A DNA stretch of 64,000 bases from Acidobacteriota bacterium (GCA_030066195.1 JASJCB010000038.1:1-64000); one strand, 5' to 3'; shown: positions 44,007-53,431, counted from the first letter of the stretch. Notes: generated by a model not told the origin, from the sequence alone. Translations and numbers: made by a program.

Positions 44007-45407
44007 TTGGACCCTATTTCGCAAGCACTGGCTGATTTCCAAGAGGATTTTCGCGCCTTTCGGGATGACCCGGAACAAACCGTGCTTCAGGTAATCAGCG
44101 AGACCCGACACGTGGAAATGTTGACCAAAGCCCTGCGCGGCGAGGAGTGGCAAATGGAGAATGCTTCTCCAATGCTGATCTTTCCCACGCCCTGGCGTAA
44201 CGCCGGCGAGGATGTCGCGCAGATGACGCTAATCATCAAGGAACACTATCGCATGTTGGCCGAGGCTTTCGCGAAAAAAGGCGAGCCTCTCCCGGTGATG
44301 AAGCCGGCAAAACCGAATCATGCCGACGCCCTGGTAGTGCTGGTGGATCATATCCGCGCCTTTGCACTGAGTTTGAAAGACGTTCTGGCTCCGCCTCTGG
44401 TCTGTTGGCTGCCCACGCAAATCACCGACCAATCCGATTGGGATACGGTCCTGGTTCACCTTTACAAGGTTTTGCGTCCGTTGGACATTCGCTTTGTTAC
44501 GGTATCCCAAAAACAGCCGAAATGGCCCGATCTTGCCCCGGTCGAAAAAGAGAAGATGGAACAATGCGACTTCAGCGTGGACGAGGACGAAACGTCCGAT
44601 TACTTCGGTACCCTGATGGGCCCGCCGGCCGCCGGTCGCGCCGAGGGCACCCACCCGGGTTGCGCCGCGCCGGACGTGACGCCGCCGCCGCGACCGGGCA
44701 AGCCCAAACCCACGGAAGAGGAAATCCAAGCCGCCGCTGAAGAAGCGGGTTTGCCGCCCATGCTCACTGGATCCAAGGCCGAGAAGTTGCGCGAGCATGT
44801 ATTGGCGGGCGCCAAGGCAGCGGGTAAAAACGATCGTAAGACAGCCGTGGAGCGCCAGCAAGCCGCCTGCGCCATTTGCGCCGAACAGGGCGTGGTCATG
44901 GAACAGGTGTTGATGACCATGGTGTTGGCAAGCTACCACCTTCAATTCAAAGAGGAAGAGCAGGCCGAGAAGGTTTATCGGGAAGCCGAGTCCCTGGCCG
45001 AGAGCATCACCGCGCGCGTGCAACTGGCGCAAATACGCATGGCCTTGGGTTACCTGTACTTGAAACAACAGCGTTACGGACGGGCCGTGCGCGCCTACGA
45101 ACAAAGCGCGGCCGCCGCGACTATCGAACAAAACCGGCTCTTGTATTTCGAAGCGCTCAGGCTGGCCGGAACCGCCAACCTGGAAATAGACGACAGGGAC
45201 GCCGCTATTCTGTGCTGGCGCGCCGTGGTCGCCAAAGCGGCCGAGTCCACGCCCGCCGAACTGCGCGCAAGCGGTTATCGCGATGTGGCCGGCGCCCTGA
45301 TCGACCTGTTGCACAAGAACGGCCTGCACCAAGAAGCGAAAGAAATCGAGCAACGCCTGGTCGCCGCCGATGAAGTGGCGGCGCAACCCATGGAGGCCGC
45401 GGTATGA
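44007..45407 (+). CDS. Type VI-associated protein with TPR-like C-terminus (probable adaptor)
   Basis: 466 residues from a TTG at 44007 preceded by AAGGAGG. The N-terminal 170 residues are alpha/beta (SPMLIFPTPWRNAGEDV). A Pro-rich linker (PPPRPGKPKPTEEE) separates them from a helical C-terminal half with TPR-like repeats (AQIRMALGYLYLKQQRYGRA). I do not recognise the family. Its place between vgrG (20-base gap) and the PAAR-Rhs gene (4-base overlap) suggests a chaperone or adaptor that loads the Rhs effector on the VgrG spike, as such genes do elsewhere. Confidence 0.75.
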   Translation: MDPISQALADFQEDFRAFRDDPEQTVLQVISETRHVEMLTKALRGEEWQMENASPMLIFPTPWRNAGEDVAQMTLIIKEHYRMLAEAFAKKGEPLPVMKPAKPNHADALVVLVDHIRAFALSLKDVLAPPLVCWLPTQITDQSDWDTVLVHLYKVLRPLDIRFVTVSQKQPKWPDLAPVEKEKMEQCDFSVDEDETSDYFGTLMGPPAAGRAEGTHPGCAAPDVTPPPRPGKPKPTEEEIQAAAEEAGLPPMLTGSKAEKLREHVLAGAKAAGKNDRKTAVERQQAACAICAEQGVVMEQVLMTMVLASYHLQFKEEEQAEKVYREAESLAESITARVQLAQIRMALGYLYLKQQRYGRAVRAYEQSAAAATIEQNRLLYFEALRLAGTANLEIDDRDAAILCWRAVVAKAAESTPAELRASGYRDVAGALIDLLHKNGLHQEAKEIEQRLVAADEVAAQPMEAAV

Positions 45408-48400
45408 TCGGCGCAAAATGGTTTGATATGGTGGTGGGTATCGACATCCACTGGGTGCTGGTTCCCGCGCCCCCCGGGGTTCCCGTTCCAACCCCCTTGC
45501 CCCATCCCTTCACCGGCATGATCTTCGACCCGGTAGGCCTGGCCGTGAGTACGGTTATCTCGGCGGGCGTATCCGTCATCACCGGCGGCGGCTTCGGCGG
45601 GCCCGTCTTCACCAATAACATGCCGTCGGCCGCCACCGGCACCGACGCCACCAACATGCTGGTCTGCCCGCACTTTCCCATGCCGCCGGGCGTGGCCTGG
45701 GCGCCGGTTCCCGCGGGTTTGAAGCCGCCCATCCCGGGCAAGTCGCCCGATCCGGGTATTCCCAGTCCCATCCCCAGCAACGACGCCACCATGATCACCG
45801 GTTCCAAGACGGTTTACGTCAACGGCACCAACGCCTGTCGCCTGGGCGACCTGGCCATGAGTTGCGGCGAGCCCATACGCCTGCCGTCTTCTACCGTGAT
45901 CGCCGTCCCCATGGGCGCCCCGGTCCTGATCGGCGGACCGCCCGCACTGGATTTCTTCGCCGCCTTCATGAGCCTGATCCGCACTCAGTGGGTCTCGGGC
46001 CGCCTGCATAGCCTGATGAAGGCCAAACCGGGCAGTTGGAAGAGCAAGGCGATCTGCTTCCTGACCGGCCACCCCGTGGATGTAATGAGCGGTATGGTGC
46101 TGACCGATTCCGTGGAACTGGAACTACCGGGCCCGCTGCCCTTCAAACTGGAGCGTTCCTACGCAAGCCGGTCTACCTACAAGGGTCCGCTGGGTCACGG
46201 CTGGAGCCATACCTACGACCAGTTCATTCGCTTCGAAAAGAAACGCGTGGTGCTTCACGCGGGTGACGGTCGCGACCTTTACTTCTACCCCGGCGAGGGA
46301 GAAAACACCGCTCGCAACGAACACGAGCGCCTGGACCTGACCATGGAGAACGGCCGGATCATCGTGGAGGGCCCGGATAAACTGCGCTACGTCTTCGGGA
46401 AAGCAAACCGACTCGATGATACCCTGCCTTTGCTGGCCGTGGAGAATCGCGCCGGCGCAAACATCCAATTACACTACGACGAGGTAGGCCGCCTGACCCA
46501 TATCATCGACAGCGCGGGACGCCTGATCGGCTTTCATCACAATGCAAAGGGTCAACTGGTTCGCGTCAGCACCCCTCACCCGGACGAAGAAGGCCAACGC
46601 GTGGATATGCTGCGTTACGAGTTCGATGATGAGGGCGACCTGATCGCCGCCTACGACGGCACCGGCGTTCCCTTCCGCTACGCCTACAAATACCACCTGA
46701 TGGTGCAGGAGACCGACCGCAATGGCCTGTCGTTCTACTTCGCCTACGACGGCATCGACCACGACGCCTGGTGCATGCGCACCTGGGGCGACGGCGGGCT
46801 CTACGATCACGTGCTGACCTACGACAAGGAAAACCACGTCGCCGTGGTGGAAAACTCGCTGGGTCACCAGACCACCTACATGGGCAATGAAGACGGCCTT
46901 GTGGTCAAGATCTTGGACGCGCGCGGCGGCGAAACCGCTTACGAGTGGGACGAATTCCGGCGCAAGACCTCGCAAACCGATGCCAACGGCAACACCACCG
47001 CCTGGAAGCACGACGCACGCGGTAATATCATCGAGGTCATGCAGCCGGACGGCGGCAAAGTAGAAGCGGCTTACGATGACCGGGACAACCGAATCGCGGG
47101 AACCGATCCCGCCGGCGGTAAATGGCAATGGCGTTTCGATGACCTGGACCGCTTGATCGCGCGCATCGATCCCCTGCAACGTCAAACCACATTCACCTGG
47201 CGGGGTTCCCAACCGGTCCAACTAATGAGGCCCGAAGGGCAATCCTTCTCCGTTACCTATGACGAGCAGGGGAATGCCGTCAAACTGCGCTCGACCGACG
47301 GTATCACTTCCGGCAGCGAGTTCGACCGCCTGGGCCGCCTGATCGCCTTGAAGGACCCTCACGGTCAGGTTCAGAAACATCGCTATGACCTGAAGGGTCG
47401 CCTGATCGAAATTCACGAAGCGAACGGCAACATCCACAGCAAAACCTACGACCCCATGGATAACCCGCTCCACTTCCGGTCAAACAACACCAATGTAACC
47501 ATGACTTATACGGGTTTGGGCTGCCTGGCTACGCGCACGGAGAACGACCTCACGCAAACCTTCAGCTACGACACCGAGGAACAATTGCTCAGCATGAGCA
47601 ACGGCAAGGGCGAGACCTGCCGGTTCCAATGGGACGAGCGCGGCAAGATCATCGAGGAAACCACCTTTGAGGGCGCGGTGCGCACCTATCGCCGCGATGC
47701 GGTGGGCAACATCATCGAACAACGACACCCGAGCGGCAAGGTAACCCAATACGATTACGATGCCTGCAACCGTCGCACCGCCGCGACCTACGACGACGGC
47801 AGCGCCGATAAATACGCCTGGCGCGCCGACGGTCACTTGATGGAAGCGGTCAACGACCAGGCAACGGTGCAGTTTGAACGCGATCCGGCGGGCAATGTCT
47901 TGTGCGAGCGGCAGGACGGCCACTGGATCACCTCCGAATACAACGCCCGCGATCTCCGCGTCCGCATGAAATCCTCGTTGGGCGCCGATCAGGTGATTGA
48001 ACGGAACCTGGGCGGACGGGTTATGGATATCAGCTATTCCGACACGACCGCCGAAACCAATGAAGCCTGGGAGGCCCGTTTCGAACGCGATCGCTTGGGC
48101 TTGGAGCTCTCCAGAAGCCTGCCCGGCAACCTGCAATCCTTCACATCCTGGGACAAGTTCGGGCGGCCCTTGCGGCATGAGGTTCGGAGCAACGGCGAGA
48201 TACAACGCAATCAAGCTTATGCTTGGGGTAGCGGCACCCGCCTGAAACAGGAAGAGGGGCCGGACGGCATCACCCGTTATACGCGCGATCGCGCCGGTTT
48301 CCTGATCGGCGCCGCCTATGCGGACGGCAGTCGAACACACCGCATCCCCGACGAAGCCGGCAACTTCTACGAGACCCGCGACCGCTCCGACCGGGTTTAC

Positions 48401-49459
48401 GGTGCGGGCGGGCAATTGCTGGAGATGCGGGGCACAGACGGCAATCTGCGTTTCGAATACGATGCGGACGGCAACCTGATCCGCAAGACCGGGGCAAACG
48501 GCGGCCAATGGCATTACCATTGGAACAGCGCGGGTTTGCTCGCCAGGGTGGAACGACCGGACGGCGCAACTGTAGACTTTACCTACGACGCCCTGGGTAG
48601 ACGCATTGCCAAAACGTTCAGAGGGAAAACCACTCGTTGGCTTTGGGACGAGCAAAACCCGCTCCACGAGTGGGTGGATGAAGCCGCGAGCAGGGCGGAA
48701 TCGGCCGAGAAACACATCCCGGATGCGGTGACCTGGCTGTTCGAGCCCGAAACCTACATGCCCATGGCCAGGATGGTCGGCCAAAAACGCTATGCCGTGA
48801 TCTGCGACTACAGGGGCGTCCCCGTCTCCATGCACGACGGCAACGGTAAATCCGTCTGGTCGATGGAATTGGATATCTACGGCAGGGTCAAAACCCTGGA
48901 GGGCGAACACACGGCCTGCCCGTTCCGCTTACCGGGGCAGTACGAAGATGAGGAAACCGGTCTGTATTACAACCGCTTCCGCTACTACGACCCGGATACC
49001 GGCGCTTACATCTCCCAGGACCCGCTTCGCTTGGAGGGCGGCGACCGCTTCTACGGTTATGTGGACGATCCCACCATTGCCTGCGATCCCCAGGGTCTGC
49101 ACCAGATGTATGCCTGGCTGATTTCCGGCGGTGAAAAAATCCCTCTGCCCGGCAACAGTAAATCGTTGCAGTGGTGGAGCACCCAGACGACCGGGCGCGC
49201 GGATCAGTACGGCGGCATCAACCATACCGAGTGGCACTTTATGAAGTCCCTGGACGGAGATCCCAGGTTACCCGGTAACAAGGTTGTGCTTGTCTCAATT
49301 GGCCAGACCAGGGGTCCGAAGCACATGAGCAGCTTACCCGCGTGTCCCGACTGCGATGCCGCGCTTGCGAATTTTGCCAAAAAAAATGATGTGGATATCG
49401 AATACAAATGGAAGGCCAAGGACGGTACCGAGCGCAGCAAGACCTACCCCTGTAAATAA
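45404..49459 (+). CDS. PAAR-Rhs polymorphic toxin with deaminase-like C-terminal domain
   Basis: 1351 residues. The N-terminal 190 residues form a PAAR-like tip (TVYVNGTNACRLGDLAMSCG). A DUF6531 start (GHPVDVMSGMVLTDSVELEL) and many YD repeats form the Rhs cocoon. The core ends at YYDPDTGAYISQDPLRLEGG and DPQGL (about 1229-1233), after which the toxin begins. The last 117 residues carry H1274-T-E1276 and C1314-P-D-C1317, the zinc-binding HxE and CxxC of the cytidine-deaminase fold, with ANFAKKNDVDIEYKW after the second, as in other deaminase toxins. It is delivered by VgrG and neutralised by the SUKH protein downstream. The nucleic-acid or nucleotide target is unknown. Confidence 0.9.
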   Translation: MIGAKWFDMVVGIDIHWVLVPAPPGVPVPTPLPHPFTGMIFDPVGLAVSTVISAGVSVITGGGFGGPVFTNNMPSAATGTDATNMLVCPHFPMPPGVAWAPVPAGLKPPIPGKSPDPGIPSPIPSNDATMITGSKTVYVNGTNACRLGDLAMSCGEPIRLPSSTVIAVPMGAPVLIGGPPALDFFAAFMSLIRTQWVSGRLHSLMKAKPGSWKSKAICFLTGHPVDVMSGMVLTDSVELELPGPLPFKLERSYASRSTYKGPLGHGWSHTYDQFIRFEKKRVVLHAGDGRDLYFYPGEGENTARNEHERLDLTMENGRIIVEGPDKLRYVFGKANRLDDTLPLLAVENRAGANIQLHYDEVGRLTHIIDSAGRLIGFHHNAKGQLVRVSTPHPDEEGQRVDMLRYEFDDEGDLIAAYDGTGVPFRYAYKYHLMVQETDRNGLSFYFAYDGIDHDAWCMRTWGDGGLYDHVLTYDKENHVAVVENSLGHQTTYMGNEDGLVVKILDARGGETAYEWDEFRRKTSQTDANGNTTAWKHDARGNIIEVMQPDGGKVEAAYDDRDNRIAGTDPAGGKWQWRFDDLDRLIARIDPLQRQTTFTWRGSQPVQLMRPEGQSFSVTYDEQGNAVKLRSTDGITSGSEFDRLGRLIALKDPHGQVQKHRYDLKGRLIEIHEANGNIHSKTYDPMDNPLHFRSNNTNVTMTYTGLGCLATRTENDLTQTFSYDTEEQLLSMSNGKGETCRFQWDERGKIIEETTFEGAVRTYRRDAVGNIIEQRHPSGKVTQYDYDACNRRTAATYDDGSADKYAWRADGHLMEAVNDQATVQFERDPAGNVLCERQDGHWITSEYNARDLRVRMKSSLGADQVIERNLGGRVMDISYSDTTAETNEAWEARFERDRLGLELSRSLPGNLQSFTSWDKFGRPLRHEVRSNGEIQRNQAYAWGSGTRLKQEEGPDGITRYTRDRAGFLIGAAYADGSRTHRIPDEAGNFYETRDRSDRVYGAGGQLLEMRGTDGNLRFEYDADGNLIRKTGANGGQWHYHWNSAGLLARVERPDGATVDFTYDALGRRIAKTFRGKTTRWLWDEQNPLHEWVDEAASRAESAEKHIPDAVTWLFEPETYMPMARMVGQKRYAVICDYRGVPVSMHDGNGKSVWSMELDIYGRVKTLEGEHTACPFRLPGQYEDEETGLYYNRFRYYDPDTGAYISQDPLRLEGGDRFYGYVDDPTIACDPQGLHQMYAWLISGGEKIPLPGNSKSLQWWSTQTTGRADQYGGINHTEWHFMKSLDGDPRLPGNKVVLVSIGQTRGPKHMSSLPACPDCDAALANFAKKNDVDIEYKWKAKDGTERSKTYPCK

Positions 49460-49475
49460 CAGCGGAGCAATTTCC

Positions 49476-50357
49476 ATGGAATCACAAAGCATTACCTCTC
49501 GGCTTAAGCGCCTCGGCGAGGCGGACCCCGATCGTCGACTCTTCGGTTCGGATATGCACTATTACTACGCCTGCCCGCCACTGTGCGAAACGGTGACGTC
49601 CGTTTTCGAATCCAAGGCCGGCATTATCCTGCCGACCGGTTACCGCGAATATATGCTTCACGTTTCCGGCGGCGGCGCGGGACCGGGTTACGGCTTGTTT
49701 TTCCTTCGCGCCGCGCTGATCGATGACACTGACGACAAACTCCGGTTGGAGCAAACCATGCATTGCATGTTCCCCGACGAGTTGTCGCAACAATGGAAGG
49801 AAGCCAACCTGCCGTCCGAACCGGAGCCGCCCTCGGAACTACCGGATTTCATCCCCGAAGAATTCAGGCGACAATGGGCAAAACCCGCGAAGGAAGGCAA
49901 GGACGCAAGCTTCGTCCGCTTCTACAGCGAACCCATGTGGGAACTTGCCGGTGCGTTGGACCTGCTGCAAAAGCCGTTTCCCTTCAGCGAACCCTACACG
50001 TCCCACGAAGAAGCCGACAAAATCGATTGGGATCATCTGGAACCGGAGGAAGCCGAGCAAAAGACGAACGAGCTGTGGGAATCCTTCCAATTCGATCGCT
50101 ATCGACACGGAACCGTTCCTCTGTGCTCCTACGGACACGACATGATCGCCGTGTTGGTAGTCACCGGGCCGCAAAGAAATCAGGTGTGGCTTATGGACAA
50201 GCAGCGCCAGGTTCTGCAACCTTTCGGCGGCGACCTGGGCCGCTTCCATCGCGGCGCGGAAACGGCTCCCGAAGCCCCGTTGACTTTCGAGCAATGGTAC
50301 ATACACTGGCTGAGCGCCGCTGAAAAGTATCCGGGCCCCGAGCCGGAAGGAGTTTGA
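49476..50357 (+). CDS. SMI1/KNR4 (SUKH)-family immunity protein
   Basis: 293 residues, ATG at 49476 with GGAG upstream. The N-terminus has the SUKH pattern: an early charged helix, IILPTGYREYMLHVSGGGAG, then YGLFFLRAALIDD. The C-terminal part (MIAVLVVTGPQRNQVWLMDK, then FEQWYIHWLSAAEK) completes the fold. SUKH proteins are the best-known immunity family for nucleic-acid-targeting toxins, including deaminases. Its position 16 bases after the Rhs stop marks it as the cognate antidote. Confidence 0.88.
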   Translation: MESQSITSRLKRLGEADPDRRLFGSDMHYYYACPPLCETVTSVFESKAGIILPTGYREYMLHVSGGGAGPGYGLFFLRAALIDDTDDKLRLEQTMHCMFPDELSQQWKEANLPSEPEPPSELPDFIPEEFRRQWAKPAKEGKDASFVRFYSEPMWELAGALDLLQKPFPFSEPYTSHEEADKIDWDHLEPEEAEQKTNELWESFQFDRYRHGTVPLCSYGHDMIAVLVVTGPQRNQVWLMDKQRQVLQPFGGDLGRFHRGAETAPEAPLTFEQWYIHWLSAAEKYPGPEPEGV

Positions 50358-50360
50358 ACC

Positions 50361-50984
50361 ATGGCCCACATCGTTCGCAAGCTCGATTGGGGGGTGATCG
50401 ACCTGGATACGTCCAAGCCTTTCGTCTTCTTTCAGCAACGCTGGTTCTACAACTGGATCGTTTCCACCGGCGCCACGGCCTGGACCTATGCCGAGAAGAA
50501 ACATTTTCACAATACGCTCGACCGGCAGATCTGGGCCGCTTGGAGCAATCGTGTCAAGCTGAAGGTAAGCGGTACGAGCAAGTGGGTTACCGAGTGGAAA
50601 GACGGCGTGCCTATCAACTTCGATGTCAAATGGGTGCTGGAGGACGGTCACTGGACCGTCAACGCCCGCAAGCTGCCCAAGGGCGGCAAGTACCGCAGCA
50701 ACGTGGTCTACAGCAAACTGGAAATCAACCTGGATTCCGAAGACCTGGCCTCCCGCCGCGCCTGTACGGACGACGGTGTCTGCGAAGACGGCTTTCGCAC
50801 CGTGCCCCACGAGTTCGGACACGCCCTCCAGTACAAGCAGGACGAATACAAAACCGGTCACAAGCATCTGGCCGATACACGCAGCATTATGAATATCGGC
50901 GACGAGTTACGCGCCCGTCATCTCACCGCGGTTCTGGCCGAATTGAACACAATGCTGCCCGATACCACCTTCGCCTACAGCTGA
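50361..50984 (+). CDS. Zinc metallopeptidase-like protein (HEFGH)
   Basis: 207 residues. The only clear motif is HEFGHALQYK at about 150-159, a zinc-binding HExxH helix, followed by GHKHLADTRSIMN, which could provide the third ligand. No signal peptide is visible. The gene begins 3 bases after the SUKH stop with GGAAGGAG before its ATG, so it belongs to the type VI effector operon. It may be a second effector or a processing enzyme. No family could be named. Confidence 0.75.
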   Translation: MAHIVRKLDWGVIDLDTSKPFVFFQQRWFYNWIVSTGATAWTYAEKKHFHNTLDRQIWAAWSNRVKLKVSGTSKWVTEWKDGVPINFDVKWVLEDGHWTVNARKLPKGGKYRSNVVYSKLEINLDSEDLASRRACTDDGVCEDGFRTVPHEFGHALQYKQDEYKTGHKHLADTRSIMNIGDELRARHLTAVLAELNTMLPDTTFAYS

Positions 50985-50993
50985 GAGGTGTCC

Positions 50994-51500
50994 ATGGCGC
51001 GTTATTTGTGGTTCCTTTTTCCCATCGCCTTCCTGGTCGCTGACGAACCTCTTCCTCCGCCGGCAACCCATACCGTGTTCAGCGGCGACCGGGGATTCTG
51101 CGCCGTTTCGGATGTAGACAAGCAGGTGACCACGGTCCACCGGGTCAAGGATGACCAATCGCCCGGTGAGGTTTTGTGGCAAATCCCCGGTTGGCATCGC
51201 GCCCTCTACCTGTCCAAGGACGGCCGACACCTGGTAATCGGTTATAGCGGCTACAACCTGATCCCCCTCGACTACCGCAAAGATATGATCATGTTGACCT
51301 TCTATGCCGAGGGCGCCGGGGTTCGCGAGATTCCCCTGAACCGGCTCATCTTCAACTTCGGCAAGCTGAAGCGCACGGTATCCCATTACGAATGGGGCAG
51401 CCTGGTGGGATTCGACTCGCAAGGCCGTTTCCGGGTAGAGACCGTGGAAGGCAGAACCATGCTTTTCGACCCGGCCACGGGCAAGCGGGTCGATCGGTAA
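50994..51500 (+). CDS. Small exported protein at the end of the effector operon
   Basis: 168 residues from the ATG at 50994 (a GTG lies two codons earlier), with GAGAGG upstream. The first 16 residues (ARYLWFLFPIAFLVADEP) look like a cleavable signal peptide. The rest has strand-rich repeats (LYLSKDGRHLVIGYSGYN) reminiscent of propeller-like blades. It follows the metallopeptidase by 9 bases. In a type VI cluster an exported protein here could be a periplasmic immunity protein for the peptidase; that is inference from position. Confidence 0.65.
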   Translation: MARYLWFLFPIAFLVADEPLPPPATHTVFSGDRGFCAVSDVDKQVTTVHRVKDDQSPGEVLWQIPGWHRALYLSKDGRHLVIGYSGYNLIPLDYRKDMIMLTFYAEGAGVREIPLNRLIFNFGKLKRTVSHYEWGSLVGFDSQGRFRVETVEGRTMLFDPATGKRVDR

Positions 51501-51507
51501 TCCTCAC

Positions 51508-51656
51508 CGGGCGCGCACACGTCTCATCAACATCCAAACGCTGTGACGAAGGAACAAGCGCGAGGCCTTTTTCAGGGATCGGGCGAGGTTTTCGCCTCGC
51601 GCTCGCTCCCACGTCACATCGCTTGAAGGCGCCCAAGACATGTGCGCGCCCGGGGC
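51508..51656. repeat. Palindromic MITE-like repeat between convergent operons
   Basis: The ends are inverted: CCGGGCGCGCACACGTCT on the left and AGACATGTGCGCGCCCGG on the right. The interior contains CGAAGGAACAAGCGCG, also seen in the repeats near 14000 and 36350, and a GAGGTTTTCGCCTC hairpin. It separates the plus-strand type VI operon from the minus-strand TROVE/ubiquitin-like system. Confidence 0.7.
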
Positions 51657-51658
51657 GT

Positions 51659-52300
51659 TCAACTTTCGTAAGGCTTGACCGCGAAATCGCCGAAGGTCAG
51701 CGTGCGGCTTTCCCGTTCACCGCCGGTGATGAACCGGATCGCCGTTTCGCAGGCCAGGGCCGTGGTCAGGGTGACCAGGTTCCTGGCCAGGGGATAATCG
51801 CAGATGTCGTCGCCGGCATCCGAGGGGACGGTGTAGACCTGGTTCCAGATCACCTCCGCGTAATCGGACGCCATGCCCGCGTGCAGGCAAGGGATCTTGC
51901 GATCGCGGCAGACCTCCGTGACCACGCCGCGAGCAACGCTGTTGTCGAAGGTATCGATCACCAGTTCCGCGCCGCGCAGCAGTTTGCGGGCATTGCTCTC
52001 TTCCAACTCACGCGTCACGGCATCTACCTTCACGCCCACGGCGCGGTAGATTTGGTTGGCCAGCATGGTCGCCTTTTTGGAACCGATATCGCCGCGACCG
52101 TAAGGTTGGGTGGACAGGTTGTGCTCTTCCACGCGATCGCGGTCGATCACGGTCAGGCGACCGCAACCGGTCCGAGCCAGGCTCTCGGTGATGCCGGCGC
52201 CCAGGGAACCCGCGCCGCAGATGGTGACGGGGAATGCGGCGAGGCGCGCCATCGACGCCTCGCCCCGGTGCAGTTGTTCGTGCATATGAATGCGGCTCAT
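51659..52300 (-). CDS. ThiF/E1-like adenylating enzyme
   Basis: 213 residues, ATG at 52300 with GAGGAAG before it. The E1 superfamily core is complete: GAGSLG (29-34), VIDRDRVEEHNLSTQPYG (51-68) with the nucleotide-binding Asp and Asn, KATMLANQI, and VIDTFDN (114-120). CDYPLARNLVTL (from C168) offers a candidate transfer cysteine. It lacks the extra domains of eukaryotic E1 and matches the small bacterial enzymes found in ubiquitin-like operons. It is the last gene of the minus-strand group, 19 bases after the E2-like gene. I infer that it activates the C-terminal glycine of the 67-residue protein at 55743-55946. Confidence 0.88.
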   Translation of the reverse strand: MSRIHMHEQLHRGEASMARLAAFPVTICGAGSLGAGITESLARTGCGRLTVIDRDRVEEHNLSTQPYGRGDIGSKKATMLANQIYRAVGVKVDAVTRELEESNARKLLRGAELVIDTFDNSVARGVVTEVCRDRKIPCLHAGMASDYAEVIWNQVYTVPSDAGDDICDYPLARNLVTLTTALACETAIRFITGGERESRTLTFGDFAVKPYES

Positions 52301-52319
52301 GGTTTTACTTCCTCGTGGT

Positions 52320-53165
52320 TCAGAAGACCTCGGTCCAGTCGGGTCGCTTTTCGACCACGCCCACCAGCGATTGCAGGTCGAAGGCCGAATCGCCGCCGTC
52401 CAGGCAGATGCCCGCGCTGATCACGTTCAGGTTGTCCTTGGCGATCGCGCTGTTGTGGATCTCACCGGTGGCGGTCCGCCAGGTCACGAACCAGTGACCG
52501 CCCCGGTCCCGATAACCCACCAACTGACCACCGGCCAGGTGGAGCGCCTCTTCCAGTTGCCGCCCGGCCAGGTCGGTGTGACGGGAGCGACCGGCAACCC
52601 GTTCCGACCAGACACGATCGTAGATTAGGCGATCGTCCGGGGTCAGGTTGGGCGCGTGCAGTTGCTGAGGTTGGAGGCCTTCCGCCAACGCCTGAACCAG
52701 GTAGTCGGTGACCACCGGATCGGCACGGAATTCGGGACCCGCGTACCACAAGGCGGCGCCGTCCCAGCGCGCATCGACCACGTCGAAGGCGGAGCCCTCG
52801 TTGACCAGATGCACGGTGAAAGCGCCGCCGCGTCCCAGGCGTTGCCGCATATCGGACTCGTTCAAGGGGAACGCCAACCAGCTGTTGCCCTTCAACGGGT
52901 AGGCGAGCCGCATTCGGAAGCGGGGAAAGAGATCGAGATACTTTTCCACGGCAAGCGGCGAGGCTTCCCTGACGAAACGGGCGAGGTTACCGACGGTAGG
53001 CCGGAAGATGCCCCATCCCTCGAAGTCCTCGCGGTCCGGCCGCCAACTGCGAACCATGCCCTGAACGCGAACACGCAGCTTTCCGCCTGGAATCACCGGC
53101 GCCATCAGGCGACGGGCAACCCGGCTTTCGGCCCTGATCATGCGGTGCAGTAATGCGATGTTCAT
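52320..53165 (-). CDS. Unknown protein with E2-like C-terminal cysteine motif
   Basis: 281 residues from the ATG at 53165 (AGGAG upstream); the frame is open further back into the tRNA-like element, but no ribosome site supports that. I do not recognise a named family. The N-terminal 160 residues are alpha/beta. The C-terminus (about 215-281) reads HWFVTWRTATGEIHNSAIAK, then NVISAGICLDGG with Cys254. The ICL-with-upstream-Asn pattern and the helix after it resemble the active-site loop of E2 conjugating enzymes. With an E1-like gene 19 bases downstream and a ubiquitin-like gene upstream, an E2 role is a reasonable hypothesis. The rest of the fold was not verified. Confidence 0.6.
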   Translation of the reverse strand: MNIALLHRMIRAESRVARRLMAPVIPGGKLRVRVQGMVRSWRPDREDFEGWGIFRPTVGNLARFVREASPLAVEKYLDLFPRFRMRLAYPLKGNSWLAFPLNESDMRQRLGRGGAFTVHLVNEGSAFDVVDARWDGAALWYAGPEFRADPVVTDYLVQALAEGLQPQQLHAPNLTPDDRLIYDRVWSERVAGRSRHTDLAGRQLEEALHLAGGQLVGYRDRGGHWFVTWRTATGEIHNSAIAKDNLNVISAGICLDGGDSAFDLQSLVGVVEKRPDWTEVF

Positions 53166-53230
53166 TGGATGCTCCTGTTCAAAAATCGGCCGGTAATTCC
53201 TTGCCCCTTGCGTTCGCTTTCGCGCGAGTT

Positions 53231-53323
53231 CCGATTGCTGTGGTGTTTCACCGGGATTCGAACCCGGAACGACAGAGTTCAAGCCTGTTGCTCTACCATT
53301 GAGCTATGAGTGTAAGCAATTGG
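53231..53323 (-). ncRNA. tRNA-like RNA A (non-permuted, replaced acceptor stem)
   Basis: On the minus strand it has a D-arm (GCTC-AATGGTA-GAGC), an anticodon arm (ACAGG-CTTGAAC-TCTGT, anticodon position TGA), a short variable loop and a T-arm (CCGGG-TTCGAAT-CCCGG). The acceptor is not tRNA: only three pairs (TCA/TGA) remain, then an internal loop (TTACAC against AACACCACA), then an outer stem CCAATTGC/GCAATCGG with one mismatch. A real tRNA-Ser would need a long variable arm. The GCTTACA and ACACnnACAGC internal-loop sequences are shared with RNA B. It lies just before the E2-like gene. Confidence 0.7.
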
Positions 53324-53431
53324 AGTAACGGCGCGAAAACGAACGCAAGAGACAAGTGGTTGAAGGGACATGAATGGTGAAGCCGAAGCCCGCCCAGCTT
53401 ACCCGTTGACTTTCCGCGGCAGCGCACAAGT

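Noticed and set aside
53231..53323. Functional tRNA-Ser (anticodon TGA)
   Set aside because: The variable loop is short, while tRNA-Ser needs a long one, and only three acceptor pairs remain. The RNA is closed by a different outer stem.
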